A program made the translations under genes and the position numbers. The notes under the pieces are model-generated. The model saw only the letters and a program-made list of their open reading frames with translations, searched no databases and had not been told where the DNA came from. A stretch of DNA of 64,000 bases from Streptomyces sp. HD. GTDB taxonomy: Bacteria; Actinomycetota; Actinomycetes; Streptomycetales; Streptomycetaceae. How positions within the stretch are numbered: the first letter of the stretch is position 1; each line of letters begins with the position of its first letter. The DNA lies in the NCBI RefSeq assembly GCF_028369295.1, contig NZ_JAQMYP010000012.1, positions 1 through 64,000 of the forward strand, written 5' to 3'. This document shows, one piece after another, positions 8,781 to 18,030 of this stretch.

Positions 8781-11735
8781 ATGCCGGACCGCGGCGGAGG
8801 CCCGACCGGGCCACGGATCAGAGTGGGCCGCCCGTCCCGGCGTGTCCGGACGCTGCTCATGACACTGGGCGTCCTCGCCGTCCTCGGCATGGTCTTCACC
8901 ATGTTCGCGGGGTTCTGGACGGACTGGCTCTGGTACCGGTCGGTCAACTACTCGTCGGTGTTCACGACGACGCTGTGGACGAAGATCGGGCTGTTCTTCG
9001 TCTTCGGTCTGTTCATGGCCCTCGCGGTCGGCTTCAACATCTGGCTGGCGCACCGGCTGCGCCCGCCGCTGAGCGCCATGTCCATGGAGCAGCAGAACCT
9101 CGACCGCTACCGCATGGGCATCGCGCCGTACAAGAAGTGGCTGCTGCTCGCGATCACCGCCCTGGTCGGCCTGATCGCCGGCGCCTCCGCCTCCAGCCAG
9201 TGGCGGACCTGGCTGATGTGGGTCAACGGCGTGCCGTTCGGCGAGAAGGACCCCCAGTTCCACCTCGACGTCGGCTTCTACGCCTTCGACCTGCCCTGGT
9301 ACCGGTTCCTGCTCGGCTTCGGCTTCGCCGCCGCGATCCTCTCCGTGATCGCCGCCGCGCTCACCCACTACCTGTACGGCGGGCTGCGCATCACCAGCCC
9401 CGGCGCGCGCGCCACGGCCGCCGCCACCGGCCACCTCTCGGTCCTCATCGGCATCTTCGTCGCCCTGAAGGCGGTCGCGTACTGGCTCGACCGGTACGGA
9501 CTGGCGGTGAAGTCCAGTGACTTCAAGGCGACCGACAACTGGACCGGCCTGAGGTACGTCGACGCCAACGCCTATCTGCCGGCCAAGACGATCCTGTTCT
9601 GCATCGCCGTGATCTGCGCGCTGCTGTTCTTCGCCACCCTGTGGCGGCGCACTTGGCAGCTGCCCGTCATCGGCTTCGGCCTGATGGTGCTGTCGGCGAT
9701 CCTCATCGGCGGCCTGTACCCGGCGATCGTGCAGAAGTTCCAGGTCCAGCCCAACGAGCAGGCCAAGGAAGCGCCGTACGTCGAGAAGAACCTGAAGGCG
9801 ACGCGCGAGGCGTACGGCATCGACGGCGCCCAGGTCACCGAGTACCCGGGCACGAGCAGCACCCAGGACAAGACCCAGCTGCGCGACGACGTGGACTCCA
9901 CGGCGAGCATCCGGATCATGGACCCGAACATCGTCTCGCCGACGTTCCAGCAGCTCCAGCAGATCAGGAACTACTACGCGTTCCCGACCAACCTGGACGT
10001 CGACCGGTACACCCAGGGCGGCAAGGACCAGGACACCGTCATCGGTCTGCGTGAGATCAACCTCAACGGCATTCCGAAGCGGAACTGGATCAACGACCAC
10101 TTCCGTTACACCCACGGTTACGGTGTGGTCGCCGCCGAGGGCACCAGCGCCGACTCCCAGGGCCGGCCGGACTTCACCGAGTCAGATCTGCCTTCCAAGG
10201 GTGACCTCGGGAAGTACCAGCAGCGGGTCTACTACGGTGAGAAGACCACCATGTACTCGATCGTCGGCGGTCCCCAGAAGGAGATCGACTACTCCGACGA
10301 CAGCGGTGAGAAGACCTACAGCTACCAGGACGACAGCGGGGTCAGCCTCTCCAACCCGGTCAACCGGGCCGCGTACGCGGTGGCGTTCGGTGAGCCGCAG
10401 ATCCTGTACTCCGGTGCGATCGGCGACGGTTCGCGCATCCTGTACAACCGCACGCCGAAGGAGCGCGTCGAGGCGGTCGCCCCGTGGCTGACCATCGACG
10501 GTGACGCCTATCCGGCGGTCGTGGACGGCCGTATCCAGTGGATCGTCGACGCGTACACGACGACGAACGGCTATCCGTACTCCTCGCGCACGACCCTCGG
10601 CGACACGACGGCCGACTCTCTCACCGCCACCAACAACAACCGTGCGGTGGTGGCCCAGCAGAACCAGGTCAACTACATCCGCAACTCGGTGAAGGCGACC
10701 GTCGACGCCTATACCGGCGAGGTCAAGCTCTTCCAGTGGGACACCAAGGACCCGGTCCTGAAGACCTGGATGAAGGCGTTCCCGGACACGGTGGAGCCCA
10801 AGAGCAAGATCTCCAAGTCGCTGATGGCCCATCTGCGGTACCCGCAGGACCTGTTCAAGGTCCAGCGCGAACTGCTCACCCGCTACCACGTGAAGGACGC
10901 CACGACGTTCCTCAGCGGCAGCGAGGTCTGGCAGGTGCCGGACGACCCGACCAACAAGTCGGGCAGCGCGGTGCCGCCGTACTACCTGAGCATGAAGATG
11001 CCCGACCAGAAGGCACAGGCGTTCTCGCTGACGACGACGTTCACGCCGAACGGCCGGGACAACCTCAGCGCGTTCATGGCGGTCGACGCCGAGGCGGGCA
11101 CCCCCGACTACGGCAAGATCAGAGTTCTCAAGCTGCCGACCAACACCACGGTCAACGGCCCCAGTCAGGTCCAGAGTCAGTTCAACTCCGAGCAGAACAT
11201 CGCCGAGACGATCAGGCTGCTGAGAGGCGGCGACTCGGAAGTCGAGTACGGCAACCTGCTGGCGGTCCCGCTCGACGGCGGACTGCTCTACGTGGAGCCG
11301 GTCTACGTACGCGGTGGCGGGCTCAAGTACCCGCTGCTGCGGAAGGTGTTGGTGTCCTACGGCGGCAGCACCGCTTTCGAGGACACCCTCGGCGAGGCCC
11401 TGAACAAGGTCTTCGGAGCGGAGGGCCCGACCACCGAGCCACCGGACGAGGGCGACCAGGACGGCGGCGGTACGAAGCCTCCGCCGACGTCGACCAACCC
11501 GACGGTCCAGGACGCGCTCGACGACGCCCAGAAGGCCTTCACGGCCGGCCAGGACGCCCTGAAGAAGGGTGACTGGGAGGCGTACGGCAAGGCGCAGAAG
11601 GATCTTGAGGACGCCCTGAAGCGGGCCGAGGACGCGCAGGCGCAGGCCGACAAGACCGGCGGCGGTGGCGGCAGCGGCAGCAGCGCGAAACCGAGTACGA
11701 GTCCGAGCCCGAGCAGCAGTCCTACCGGCACTTAG
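8781..11735 (+). CDS. UPF0182-family large membrane protein
   Basis: Protein of 984 aa of the actinobacterial/cyanobacterial UPF0182 family. The N-terminal ~310 residues hold about seven hydrophobic helices, the first near residues 24-45 ([21 protein letters not shown]). A large extracytoplasmic domain follows, with family landmarks [31 protein letters not shown] and PYYLSMKMP. The tail is Ser/Pro-rich and preceded by an Ala/Lys/Asp helical stretch (about residues 910-955). No enzyme motif is seen and the function is unknown. The ATG at 8781 was chosen; earlier in-frame codons encode Arg/Gly-rich non-family sequence. Confidence 0.88.
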   Translation: MPDRGGGPTGPRIRVGRPSRRVRTLLMTLGVLAVLGMVFTMFAGFWTDWLWYRSVNYSSVFTTTLWTKIGLFFVFGLFMALAVGFNIWLAHRLRPPLSAMSMEQQNLDRYRMGIAPYKKWLLLAITALVGLIAGASASSQWRTWLMWVNGVPFGEKDPQFHLDVGFYAFDLPWYRFLLGFGFAAAILSVIAAALTHYLYGGLRITSPGARATAAATGHLSVLIGIFVALKAVAYWLDRYGLAVKSSDFKATDNWTGLRYVDANAYLPAKTILFCIAVICALLFFATLWRRTWQLPVIGFGLMVLSAILIGGLYPAIVQKFQVQPNEQAKEAPYVEKNLKATREAYGIDGAQVTEYPGTSSTQDKTQLRDDVDSTASIRIMDPNIVSPTFQQLQQIRNYYAFPTNLDVDRYTQGGKDQDTVIGLREINLNGIPKRNWINDHFRYTHGYGVVAAEGTSADSQGRPDFTESDLPSKGDLGKYQQRVYYGEKTTMYSIVGGPQKEIDYSDDSGEKTYSYQDDSGVSLSNPVNRAAYAVAFGEPQILYSGAIGDGSRILYNRTPKERVEAVAPWLTIDGDAYPAVVDGRIQWIVDAYTTTNGYPYSSRTTLGDTTADSLTATNNNRAVVAQQNQVNYIRNSVKATVDAYTGEVKLFQWDTKDPVLKTWMKAFPDTVEPKSKISKSLMAHLRYPQDLFKVQRELLTRYHVKDATTFLSGSEVWQVPDDPTNKSGSAVPPYYLSMKMPDQKAQAFSLTTTFTPNGRDNLSAFMAVDAEAGTPDYGKIRVLKLPTNTTVNGPSQVQSQFNSEQNIAETIRLLRGGDSEVEYGNLLAVPLDGGLLYVEPVYVRGGGLKYPLLRKVLVSYGGSTAFEDTLGEALNKVFGAEGPTTEPPDEGDQDGGGTKPPPTSTNPTVQDALDDAQKAFTAGQDALKKGDWEAYGKAQKDLEDALKRAEDAQAQADKTGGGGGSGSSAKPSTSPSPSSSPTGT

Positions 11736-11792
11736 GGACGACGGTTGATCAAATAGCTCCCCCCGCGCCGTGATACGGTTGCTTCACAACGG

Positions 11793-11866
11793 CGCGGGGT
11801 GGAGCAGCTCGGTAGCTCGCTGGGCTCATAACCCAGAGGTCGCAGGTTCAAATCCTGTCCCCGCTA
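11793..11866 (+). tRNA. Initiator tRNA-fMet (CAT), copy 1
   Basis: A complete cloverleaf can be folded: acceptor CGCGGGG with CCCCGCT, D stem GAGC/GCTC, anticodon stem CTGGG/CCCAG with loop CTCATAA (anticodon CAT), and T arm GCAGG-TTCAAAT-CCTGT. The unpaired C1-T72 and three consecutive G:C pairs below the anticodon loop mark it as the initiator. CCA is not encoded. It is identical to the copy at 14132. Confidence 0.95.
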
Positions 11867-11895
11867 CTGAAGTCGGCGAATATTTCGTACGACAG

Positions 11896-11930
11896 CGAAG
11901 GCCCGGATCCTCCAAGGATCCGGGCCTTCG
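11896..11930 (+). terminator. tRNA terminator hairpin
   Basis: CGAAGGCCCGGATCC pairs with GGATCCGGGCCTTCG around a 5-nt loop, starting 30 bp after the first initiator tRNA. Confidence 0.85.
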
Positions 11931-12093
11931 TGGTGTGCGAACGCATGTGCCGCGGGGCGAGGCGGCCACGCCACCGAGGGGAGTTCGGGGAACTGTGTTT
12001 GACTTGTCTCTCTGTGGGCATGTCGACAAAACGCTGAAGTGACCTCACTGGCTGCGGTATACCAGGTGTACCCAGGTTGCAGGTGGTGCGACG

Positions 12094-14013
12094 ATGGACG
12101 TTATGGGGGACAAGGCAACTCTGTTGGAGACAGGGCGGTTTGTGCAGCCTGCCGACTTTGTGCGGCCGACAGGCGATTTCGTGCAGCCGACGGACAGTGC
12201 CTCGCAGCCGGTGGGTGACCTCGCGCAGCCGGAGGGCGACTTCGCCTTTGACCGGCCGGTCGACCGGGACGAGGCGGGGGATGTGGTCGAGGAGGCGAGG
12301 CAGCGGCTCGCCGCCGAGACCGGCGACGTCGAGGCCATGAGCGTCCTCGGGGCCATGCTGCTGCGTCGTGGTGATCTCGACGGAGCCGAGCCTCATCTGC
12401 GTGCCGCCACCGCCGCCGGGGACCGGGCCGCCGCCAACAACCTGGGAGTCCTTCTTCATCAGCGTGGATACGCCGACGAGGCCGCCGGCTGGTGGCGGAT
12501 CGCCGCCGTGGCCGGGTCGGCCGCGGCCGCGCACGCGCTGGGACGCCATCACCGTGAGCGGGGCGACGAGCCGGCCGCCGAGTACTGGCTGCGGCAGTCC
12601 GCCGAGCAGGGGCACACGCTGGGCGCGTACGCGCTGGCCGATCTGCTGGAGCACCGCAGTGACGGCGGGGCCGAGCGGTGGATGCGGGTCGCGGCGGAGC
12701 GCGGGCACCGTGAAGCGGCGTACCGGCTGGCGCGTGTGCTGGACCGACAGGCGGTGCGGGCGGGCGAGGACGGGGCCGACAACGGTGTCGACGCGGACGA
12801 GGCGCTGCTCGACCAGACCGAGCAGTGGTACCGGCAGGCCGCCGCACGCGGGCACCGCAGGGCCGCGCTGCACCTCGGGGCGATCCTGGAGAAGCGCGGG
12901 GAGCTCAAGGAGGCCGGGCGCTGGTATCTGACGTCCGCCAAGGACGGGGAGGCGAGGGCCGCCTGTGCGCTCGGGTTCCTGCTGCGGGACGCCGGGGACA
13001 GCGAGAGCGCCGCCGTGTGGTGGCTGCGGGCCGCGCAGGACGGTGACGGCAACGCCGCGAACGCGCTGGGCGCGCTGCACGCCGAGCGCGGCGAGACGCA
13101 GACCGCCGAGCGGTGGTACCGGGCCGCGATGGACGCCGGTGATGTGAACGGGGCGTACAACCTCGGGCTGCTCTGCGCCGAGCAGGGCCGTATCGCGCCC
13201 GCCGAGCAGTGGTACCGGCGGGCGGCTTACGCCGGGCACCGTGAGGCGGCCAACGCGCTGGCGATCCTGCTGCTCCAGGGTGGGGACGCGACCGGCGCCG
13301 AGCCGTGGTTCTCCAAGGCCGCGGAGGCGGGGAGCGTGGACGCCGCGTTCAACCTGGGGATCCTGTACGCCGGGCGGGGCGAGGAGCGGGCCGCGCTGCG
13401 GTGGTACGAGCGGGCAGCTGCCGCCGGGCACACGGAGGCCGCGCTGCAGGTCGGGATCGCTCGGCTGCGGGACGGTGACGAGGCCGCGGCGGAGCGGCAT
13501 CTGCGGTGCGCGGCCGGGGGCGGCAGCGCGGAGGGGGCGTATCGGCTGGCGACGCTGCTGGACGCCCGGCGGCCGCCCGAGCCGGCGCATGAGCTCGGGG
13601 AGCAGGTGCACGAGAAGACCGAGTGCGAGGAGTGGTACGAGCGGGCGGCCTCCCAGGGGCATCGGCGCGCGCAGGTGCGGGTCGGGATGCTGGCGGCCGC
13701 GCGCGGGGACGTGGTGGAGGCGGCCCGGTGGTATCGGGAGGCCGCGGAGGCAGGGTCGCGCAACGGCGCGTTCAATCTGGGGCTGCTGCTTGCCCGGGAG
13801 GGCAGTGAGCCGGAGGCCGCGGTGTGGTGGACACGGGCGGCTGACGCCGGGCACGGGCGGTCGGCGTTGCGGCTCGCTCTGGTCTACGCGCGTCGCGGTG
13901 AGCTGGCGGAGGGGCAGCGGTGGGCCGACCGGGCCGTGACGCTGGGGCCCGGGGAGGTTTCCGAGCGGGCTGCCCGATTGAGGGATGCGTTGCGAGAAGA
14001 GCTTTCGGCCTGA
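12094..14013 (+). CDS. Sel1/TPR-like repeat protein
   Basis: Protein of 639 aa. The first ~55 residues carry short imperfect repeats (FVQPADFVRPTGDFVQPTD). About fourteen Sel1-like helical repeats of ~36 residues then fill residues 75-620, with units such as AERGHREAAYRLARVLD and AGDVNGAYNLGLLCAEQG. Such solenoids mediate protein-protein contacts; no enzyme domain is present. There is no signal peptide, so it is probably cytosolic. A second ATG at 12103 is an equally possible start. The gene sits alone between the two initiator tRNA genes on the same strand. Partners are unknown. Confidence 0.85.
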   Translation: MDVMGDKATLLETGRFVQPADFVRPTGDFVQPTDSASQPVGDLAQPEGDFAFDRPVDRDEAGDVVEEARQRLAAETGDVEAMSVLGAMLLRRGDLDGAEPHLRAATAAGDRAAANNLGVLLHQRGYADEAAGWWRIAAVAGSAAAAHALGRHHRERGDEPAAEYWLRQSAEQGHTLGAYALADLLEHRSDGGAERWMRVAAERGHREAAYRLARVLDRQAVRAGEDGADNGVDADEALLDQTEQWYRQAAARGHRRAALHLGAILEKRGELKEAGRWYLTSAKDGEARAACALGFLLRDAGDSESAAVWWLRAAQDGDGNAANALGALHAERGETQTAERWYRAAMDAGDVNGAYNLGLLCAEQGRIAPAEQWYRRAAYAGHREAANALAILLLQGGDATGAEPWFSKAAEAGSVDAAFNLGILYAGRGEERAALRWYERAAAAGHTEAALQVGIARLRDGDEAAAERHLRCAAGGGSAEGAYRLATLLDARRPPEPAHELGEQVHEKTECEEWYERAASQGHRRAQVRVGMLAAARGDVVEAARWYREAAEAGSRNGAFNLGLLLAREGSEPEAAVWWTRAADAGHGRSALRLALVYARRGELAEGQRWADRAVTLGPGEVSERAARLRDALREELSA

Positions 14014-14040
14014 GGCCGTTGTGCGGCTGCCGCGCCGTTG

Positions 14041-14075
14041 TGGCTGGTCGCGCAGTTCCCCGCGCCCCCAGGGGG
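14041..14075. repeat. Streptomyces extragenic repeat, copy 1
   Basis: The sequence GGCTGGTCGCGCAGTTCCCC followed by GCGCCCCC occurs here and again near 23714, with a shorter version near 36403. It is recognised as a dispersed intergenic repeat of streptomycetes. Here it lies downstream of the Sel1-repeat gene. Confidence 0.7.
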
Positions 14076-14131
14076 TGGAGTTAAGCGATTTGCTTCTTGC
14101 TGCGTCCCTCACGTAACGTTGCATTCAACGA

Positions 14132-14205
14132 CGCGGGGTGGAGCAGCTCGGTAGCTCGCTGGGCTCATAACCCAGAGGTCGCAGGTTCAAATCCTGTCCC
14201 CGCTA
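14132..14205 (+). tRNA. Initiator tRNA-fMet (CAT), copy 2
   Basis: Identical over its full length to the copy at 11793, with the same cloverleaf, CAT anticodon, C1-T72 mismatch and GGG/CCC anticodon stem. A separate hairpin follows it. Flanks outside the tRNA differ apart from weak similarity just upstream, so only the tRNA unit is duplicated. Confidence 0.95.
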
Positions 14206-14212
14206 CTGAAGG

Positions 14213-14248
14213 CCTGGGGCCGGAATCCGAAAGGGTTCCGGCCCCAGG
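14213..14248. terminator. Hairpin terminator after second tRNA
   Basis: CCTGGGGCCGGAA pairs with TTCCGGCCCCAGG, followed by a short T-rich stretch (TTGTTTTC). It lies between the tRNA and the convergent binding-protein gene and can serve both. Confidence 0.85.
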
Positions 14249-14254
14249 TTGTTT

Positions 14255-15479
14255 TCAGGGTTTGTGGCCCACCGCCTCCTCGTACAGGGCGCGGGTCACC
14301 GTCTCCGACTCCGGCAGCGGGCTGCCCTCGGCCACTCCCTGGGCCTCGTAGGCCGACTGGAGGCGTGTGGTCGTGCCGTCGCGGATCTCCCAGTCCATGC
14401 GCAGGGGTGGCGTGGACTTGAGGATCGGCTCCTCTGTCTTGAGGAGTTTGGAGAGGTATGTGACGAAGGTCGCATCCTGCTTGTAGTCCGACGCGAAGTA
14501 GGTGTTCACCGTGCGGATGTAGGCCCTGAGCAGGGCCACGCCCGCATCCACGTCGTCCTGGAGGAGCGCGTGGCCGTAGAGCATGCCGCCCAACGGTTCG
14601 CCCGGCGGCTGGCCGCCCAGGAAGGCGTAGCCCTTGTCGCCGTCCACCTTGCGCCAGACCGGGTCCAGTAGCCATGCCGAGTCGACGCCGCCGTTCTGCA
14701 GGGCGGTGAGGACGTCGGCCGAGCCCAGTTGTTGGTACTGGATGTCGGCCAGGCCGCCGCCGTGCTTCTGCAGGGCCTTCTCCATGGGGTAGGCGATGAC
14801 CGAGCCCTTGCCGATCATCGTGCCCAGCTTGCGGCCGGCCATGGTGACGTGGGTCGCGCTCTCGCCCTCCTTCACACGGACCCACAGGCCGCACTTCGAC
14901 TTCGGGTCGGGTGAGAAGTTCCCCGCGACCCACTTGATGTCGAAGCCGCCCTTCACTCCGTTCATGACCGCAGCTTCGGGGGCCGCCCACAAGGCGTCGA
15001 TGTCGCCCTTGGCCAGCAGGGGGAGCGCGTCCGGGGTCGGGAGGACCTGCAGCTTGACGTCCAGGCCCTCCTTCTTGAACTCGCCCTTGTCGAGCGCCAC
15101 TTGGAGCGGGGCGACGTATTCGGCGCTCAGCGTTCCCGTCGCGATCGTCAGCTCGCGGGGCTCGGGCAGGGGCCGTGGGGCGGGGGCTCCTGGGGCGCAG
15201 CGGGCCGGGGTGCGGGTCGGGGAGAGGTCCTTCGGGGCCGTCCAGGACTTCGCGCCGCAGCCCTTGACCGGGCGGATGGTGCGGTGGGCTGCCGCCGCCT
15301 TCGACGAGGAGGCCGAATCGTGGGGGGGACGAGCACGCTGTCGAGACCAGGAGCGCCGTCGTGGCTACAGCGGTGCCGTAGGCAATGCCGCTTCCGCTCC
15401 TGCTCCACCTGCCCCAGCTACTCCACCTGCCCCAGCTACTCCACCTGCTCCAGCTACTCCACCTGTTTCTCCCTCTCAT
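14255..15479 (-). pseudogene. ABC transporter substrate-binding lipoprotein, frameshifted
   Basis: NrtA/SsuA/TauA-like binding protein in two frames. The start at 15479 (overlapping the permease stop as ATGA) encodes a signal peptide ending in the lipobox LLVSTAC. The mature domain lies in another frame: its upstream part reads SKAAAAHRTIRPVKGCGAK, then LTIATGTLSAEYVAPLQVAL, then the long intact stretch from 15100 to 14255 (GEFKKEGLDVKLQVLPTPDA). The frames meet at a run of seven C on the coding strand (15322-15328), directly after the lipobox; removing one C would restore one continuous ORF. It is therefore a real frameshift, a slippage-prone site or a sequencing error. The N-region also carries unusual RWSSWG repeats. 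Confidence 0.8.
15403..15470 (-). repeat. 18-bp tandem repeat encoding RWSSWG units
   Basis: Three full units of CTCCACCTGCCCCAGCTA (third with one change) and a partial fourth. They lie inside the signal-peptide N-region of the binding-protein gene and encode Arg-Trp-Ser-Ser-Trp-Gly repeats on the minus strand. Confidence 0.85.
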
Positions 15480-16339
15480 GACTGGCCCCTTCCCTGGTCC
15501 CTCGGTGCCCACGGGGTGAGCAGGCGGCCCGCGAAACGGATCAGTTCGGAGAAGAGGACTCCCAGGATCGCCACGCAGACGATGCCGACGAACATCACGT
15601 CGTTCTGGAACAGTGCGCGCGAGTCGAAGATCAGATGCCCGAGGCCGTTCGTCGCGGCGATCTGCTCCGACGCGACGATGACCAGGACCGCCACGCCGGC
15701 CGCGATACGTGCCCCCACCAGGACCGACGGCAGTGACGCGGGGAGGAGTACATGGCGGAACATCTGCCGACGTGAGGCGCCGAAGACCTGGCCCGCGTCT
15801 CGGTGTCCGGAGGGGATCGCGATGACCGCGGACATGGTCGAGATCCAGACGAAGAAGAAGACCGTGGTCGCCACCAACGCCACCTGCGGGCCCTCGCCGA
15901 GGCCGAACATGTTCAGGAAGATCGGCAGCAGGGCCAGTTTCGGTACGACGTACAGGGCGTCCAGTAGTGGTTCCAGTGCTGCTCGTACCAGGGAAAGGGA
16001 GCCCATCAGCAGGCCCAGGGCGTAGCCCGTCGCCGTGCCGGCCGCGTATCCGGCCAGGACTCGCTTGAGCGTTGCCCAGACGTCCGGCCACAGGTCGCCG
16101 GCCGCGGCGCGGTCCCAGCCGTCGGCGAGGATCGTGGACGGGGCCGGGTAGACGCGGTCGTCGATCCAGGCCTGGGTGGCCGCCAGTTGCCAGAGCAGGA
16201 TCAGCGACAGGGGGACGGCGAGTGCCAGCGAGAGCTCCAGCGCGCGTCTGCGGCGGTGGGTGCGTGTGGGGTGGAGTTCCTGTGGGCCGGGGCGGCGGAT
16301 CAGGACCGCGTCGGCGGGTGGCTTCGTGAGGGTCGTCAT
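15476..16339 (-). CDS. ABC transporter permease (nitrate/sulfonate/taurine type)
   Basis: Intact 287-aa permease of the SsuC/TauC/NrtB type with about six membrane helices, the first at residues 33-52 (LSLALAVPLSLILLWQLAAT). The cytoplasmic EAA-like loop is visible as DAGQVFGASRRQMFRHVLLP. The ATG overlaps the stop of the ATPase frame and its own stop overlaps the binding-protein start (ATGA both times), so the three genes form one coupled operon. Its partners are both disrupted in this sequence, so function is doubtful. The substrate cannot be deduced; nitrogen or sulfur compounds are typical of the family. Confidence 0.88.
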   Translation of the reverse strand: MTTLTKPPADAVLIRRPGPQELHPTRTHRRRRALELSLALAVPLSLILLWQLAATQAWIDDRVYPAPSTILADGWDRAAAGDLWPDVWATLKRVLAGYAAGTATGYALGLLMGSLSLVRAALEPLLDALYVVPKLALLPIFLNMFGLGEGPQVALVATTVFFFVWISTMSAVIAIPSGHRDAGQVFGASRRQMFRHVLLPASLPSVLVGARIAAGVAVLVIVASEQIAATNGLGHLIFDSRALFQNDVMFVGIVCVAILGVLFSELIRFAGRLLTPWAPRDQGRGQS

Positions 16340-17281
16340 GCCGGTACCGCCTCCTTTCGGAGCAGATCCCACAGTTCGCTTCTCAGAGCGGTGAACTCGG
16401 GTGTGGCGCGGATGTCGCCGGTGCGCGGGCGGGGGAAGGGCGGGCGGTGCTCGGCGATGATCCGGCCGGGGCGCGCGGACATGACCAGGACGCGGTCGCC
16501 GAGGACGATCGCCTCCTCCAGGCTGTGGGTGATGAAGAGGGTGGTCGTCCGCAGGGACTGGGTGATGTCCAGGAGTTCGTCCTGGAGGATGGTGCGCAGT
16601 TGGGCGCCCAGCGCCGCTGGGGGCACCTCCCACGCCCGTTCAGGGCAGTGGGGGAGGCTCGTCCATCAGCAGGAGTTCGGGTTCCACCGCCAGGGCGCGG
16701 GCGATCGCCACGCGCTGGCGCATACCGCCGGAGAGGGTGGCCGGGTAGGCGTCCGCGAAGTCCGACAGGGCCATGCGGGCCAGCCAGTCGTCGGCGCGGG
16801 TGTTGGCCTCGCGGCGCGGGACGCGCTGGATGTCCAGGCCGAAACGGACGTTCGCGCGGACGGTCTTCCAGTCGTAGATGCCGTAGTCCTGGAAGATCAT
16901 GGCCGCGGGGCGCCGGTTCGAGGTGCGGATCTCCAGGGTGCCGGTGCTCGGGCGGAGCAGGCCTGCGGCGATGCGGAGGAGGGTCGACTTGCCGCAGCCG
17001 GAAGGGCCGACGACGCAGACGAACTCGCCGGGGGCGACGGTCAGATCGAGGGGGCCGAGGGCTTGGACCGTGCGGGGCGTTCGGCCGAAGGTTCGGGTGA
17101 GGTCGTGGGCCTTGAGTTTGGGGTGCGGTGGGTGGGGCGGGTGAGGTGCGTGTGGCGGCTGCGGCTCTCCGGGGGCAGTCGGTGTCGGCTCTCCCACTTC
17201 GGTCTCCTCGCGGAGTGCGGACGGACGTGTGGGTGTGTGGGGGTGCGTGGGGGTGACGTACTGGTGGGTGTCGTTGACCAT
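16336..17281 (-). pseudogene. ABC transporter ATPase interrupted by a hairpin element
   Basis: SsuB/TauB-type ATPase in two pieces. From 17281 to 16640 it encodes a His/Pro-rich N-terminus (about 55 residues), Walker A GPSGCGKSTLL, Q-loop FQDYGIYDWKTV, signature LSGGMRQR and Walker B LLLMDEP, then four aberrant residues and a TGA. The remainder, from about 16626 to 16336 in another frame, encodes the expected continuation AALGAQLRTILQDELL, the H-loop ITHSLEEA and the C-terminus. The break coincides with a ~38-bp palindrome also found inside a MITE-like element at 49.1 kb. The D-loop is lost, so the product should be inactive. Confidence 0.85.
16619..16657. mobile_element. Short palindromic element inserted in ABC ATPase gene
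   Basis: The plus strand reads GGGGGCACCTCCCACGCC, a short loop, then GGGCAGTGGGGGAG. A near-identical copy in the opposite orientation lies at about 49139-49176. Its position immediately after the Walker B codons and the resulting in-frame TGA and frame change indicate insertion into a formerly intact gene. No transposase is encoded; mobilisation would have to occur in trans. Confidence 0.7.
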
Positions 17282-17411
17282 ATGACGACCCGTCAGATTC
17301 TGGAACCCCGTACGTGGGCGGAGCCGGGAGCGCCCTGCGGGTGCGCGTCTCCGTGTGTGCGCAGCACAAAGCCCCGGCGCACAGCGGTGCCGGGGCTCGT
17401 GGGTGGCTGTA

Positions 17412-17828
17412 TCAGGCCGTCGCGCAGTTCGGGCAGATGCCGCGGTACGTCACCTCGACGTCCGAGACCGTGAAGCCGAAGCGCTCGGTGTCGGGGAGGT
17501 CGGCCATCGGGTTGCCCGTCGGGTGGACGTCCCGGATCGCGCCGCACTGGGCACAGACCAGGTGGTGGTGGGGACGATGGGCGTTCGGGTCGTACCGCTT
17601 CGCCCGCTTGTCGGTGGAGACTTCGAGCACCTCGCCGAGGGTGACCAGTTCGCCCAGCGTGTTGTAGACGGTCGCCCGGGAGATCTCGGGCAGCTTGGCG
17701 ACGGCTCGCGCGTGCACCTCGTCGGCCGTCAGATGGACGTGATCGCCGGCGAGCACCTCGGCCACGACGCGTCGCTGCGCGGTCATCCGCCATCCGCGTC
17801 CGCGCAGCCGTTCCAGAAGGTCACTCAT
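17412..17828 (-). CDS. Fur-family transcriptional regulator
   Basis: Protein of 138 aa of the Fur/PerR/Zur superfamily. A winged-helix domain (residues 1-80, with ISRATVYNTLGELV) is followed by the metal/dimer domain with HHHLVCAQCG (His87-89, Cys92, Cys95) and a second CxxC pair (Cys132, Cys135), the structural zinc site. It could be a peroxide or iron sensor; the sequence does not decide. No catalase or iron-uptake gene is adjacent. The ATG at 17828 was chosen because AAGG lies at a suitable distance; a GTG three codons upstream is possible. A dyad fitting a Fur-type operator lies ~60 bp upstream, suggesting autoregulation. Confidence 0.9.
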   Translation of the reverse strand: MSDLLERLRGRGWRMTAQRRVVAEVLAGDHVHLTADEVHARAVAKLPEISRATVYNTLGELVTLGEVLEVSTDKRAKRYDPNAHRPHHHLVCAQCGAIRDVHPTGNPMADLPDTERFGFTVSDVEVTYRGICPNCATA

Positions 17829-17885
17829 GGAGAACACCTTAACAGCAGAGCGACCAGGTTCCGAATGGGTGTGAATTTGGAGGTC

Positions 17886-17905
17886 GACTTGATTTAGATC
17901 AAGTC
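17886..17905. promoter_or_regulatory. Probable Fur-family operator
   Basis: A perfect dyad has 8-bp arms: GACTTGAT, TTAG, ATCAAGTC. It is AT-rich against a very GC-rich background and lies 58-77 bp upstream of the regulator's ATG, where an autoregulatory operator is expected. Confidence 0.65.
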
Positions 17906-17976
17906 CAGTGTGGAATGGAAGCCGACTTTGCCTGCCGGGGGGCGGTCCGCTTCGAACGGGAGTGGAATCCGGTGGG

Positions 17977-18008
17977 GTCCCCCATGCCCTTTTGGGGCTG
18001 TGGGGGAC
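17977..18008. terminator. Hairpin downstream of CBS gene
   Basis: GTCCCCCA pairs with TGGGGGAC around an inner GCCC/GGGC segment. It lies 23 bp past the CBS gene stop and probably terminates it. Confidence 0.6.
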
Positions 18009-18030
18009 GGTAGGCGGCAGGTGTGTGTGC

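Noticed and set aside
16640..17281. Intact 213-aa ATPase variant
   Set aside because: It ends right after Walker B without D-loop or H-loop, and the missing part continues in another frame, so it is a truncated product.
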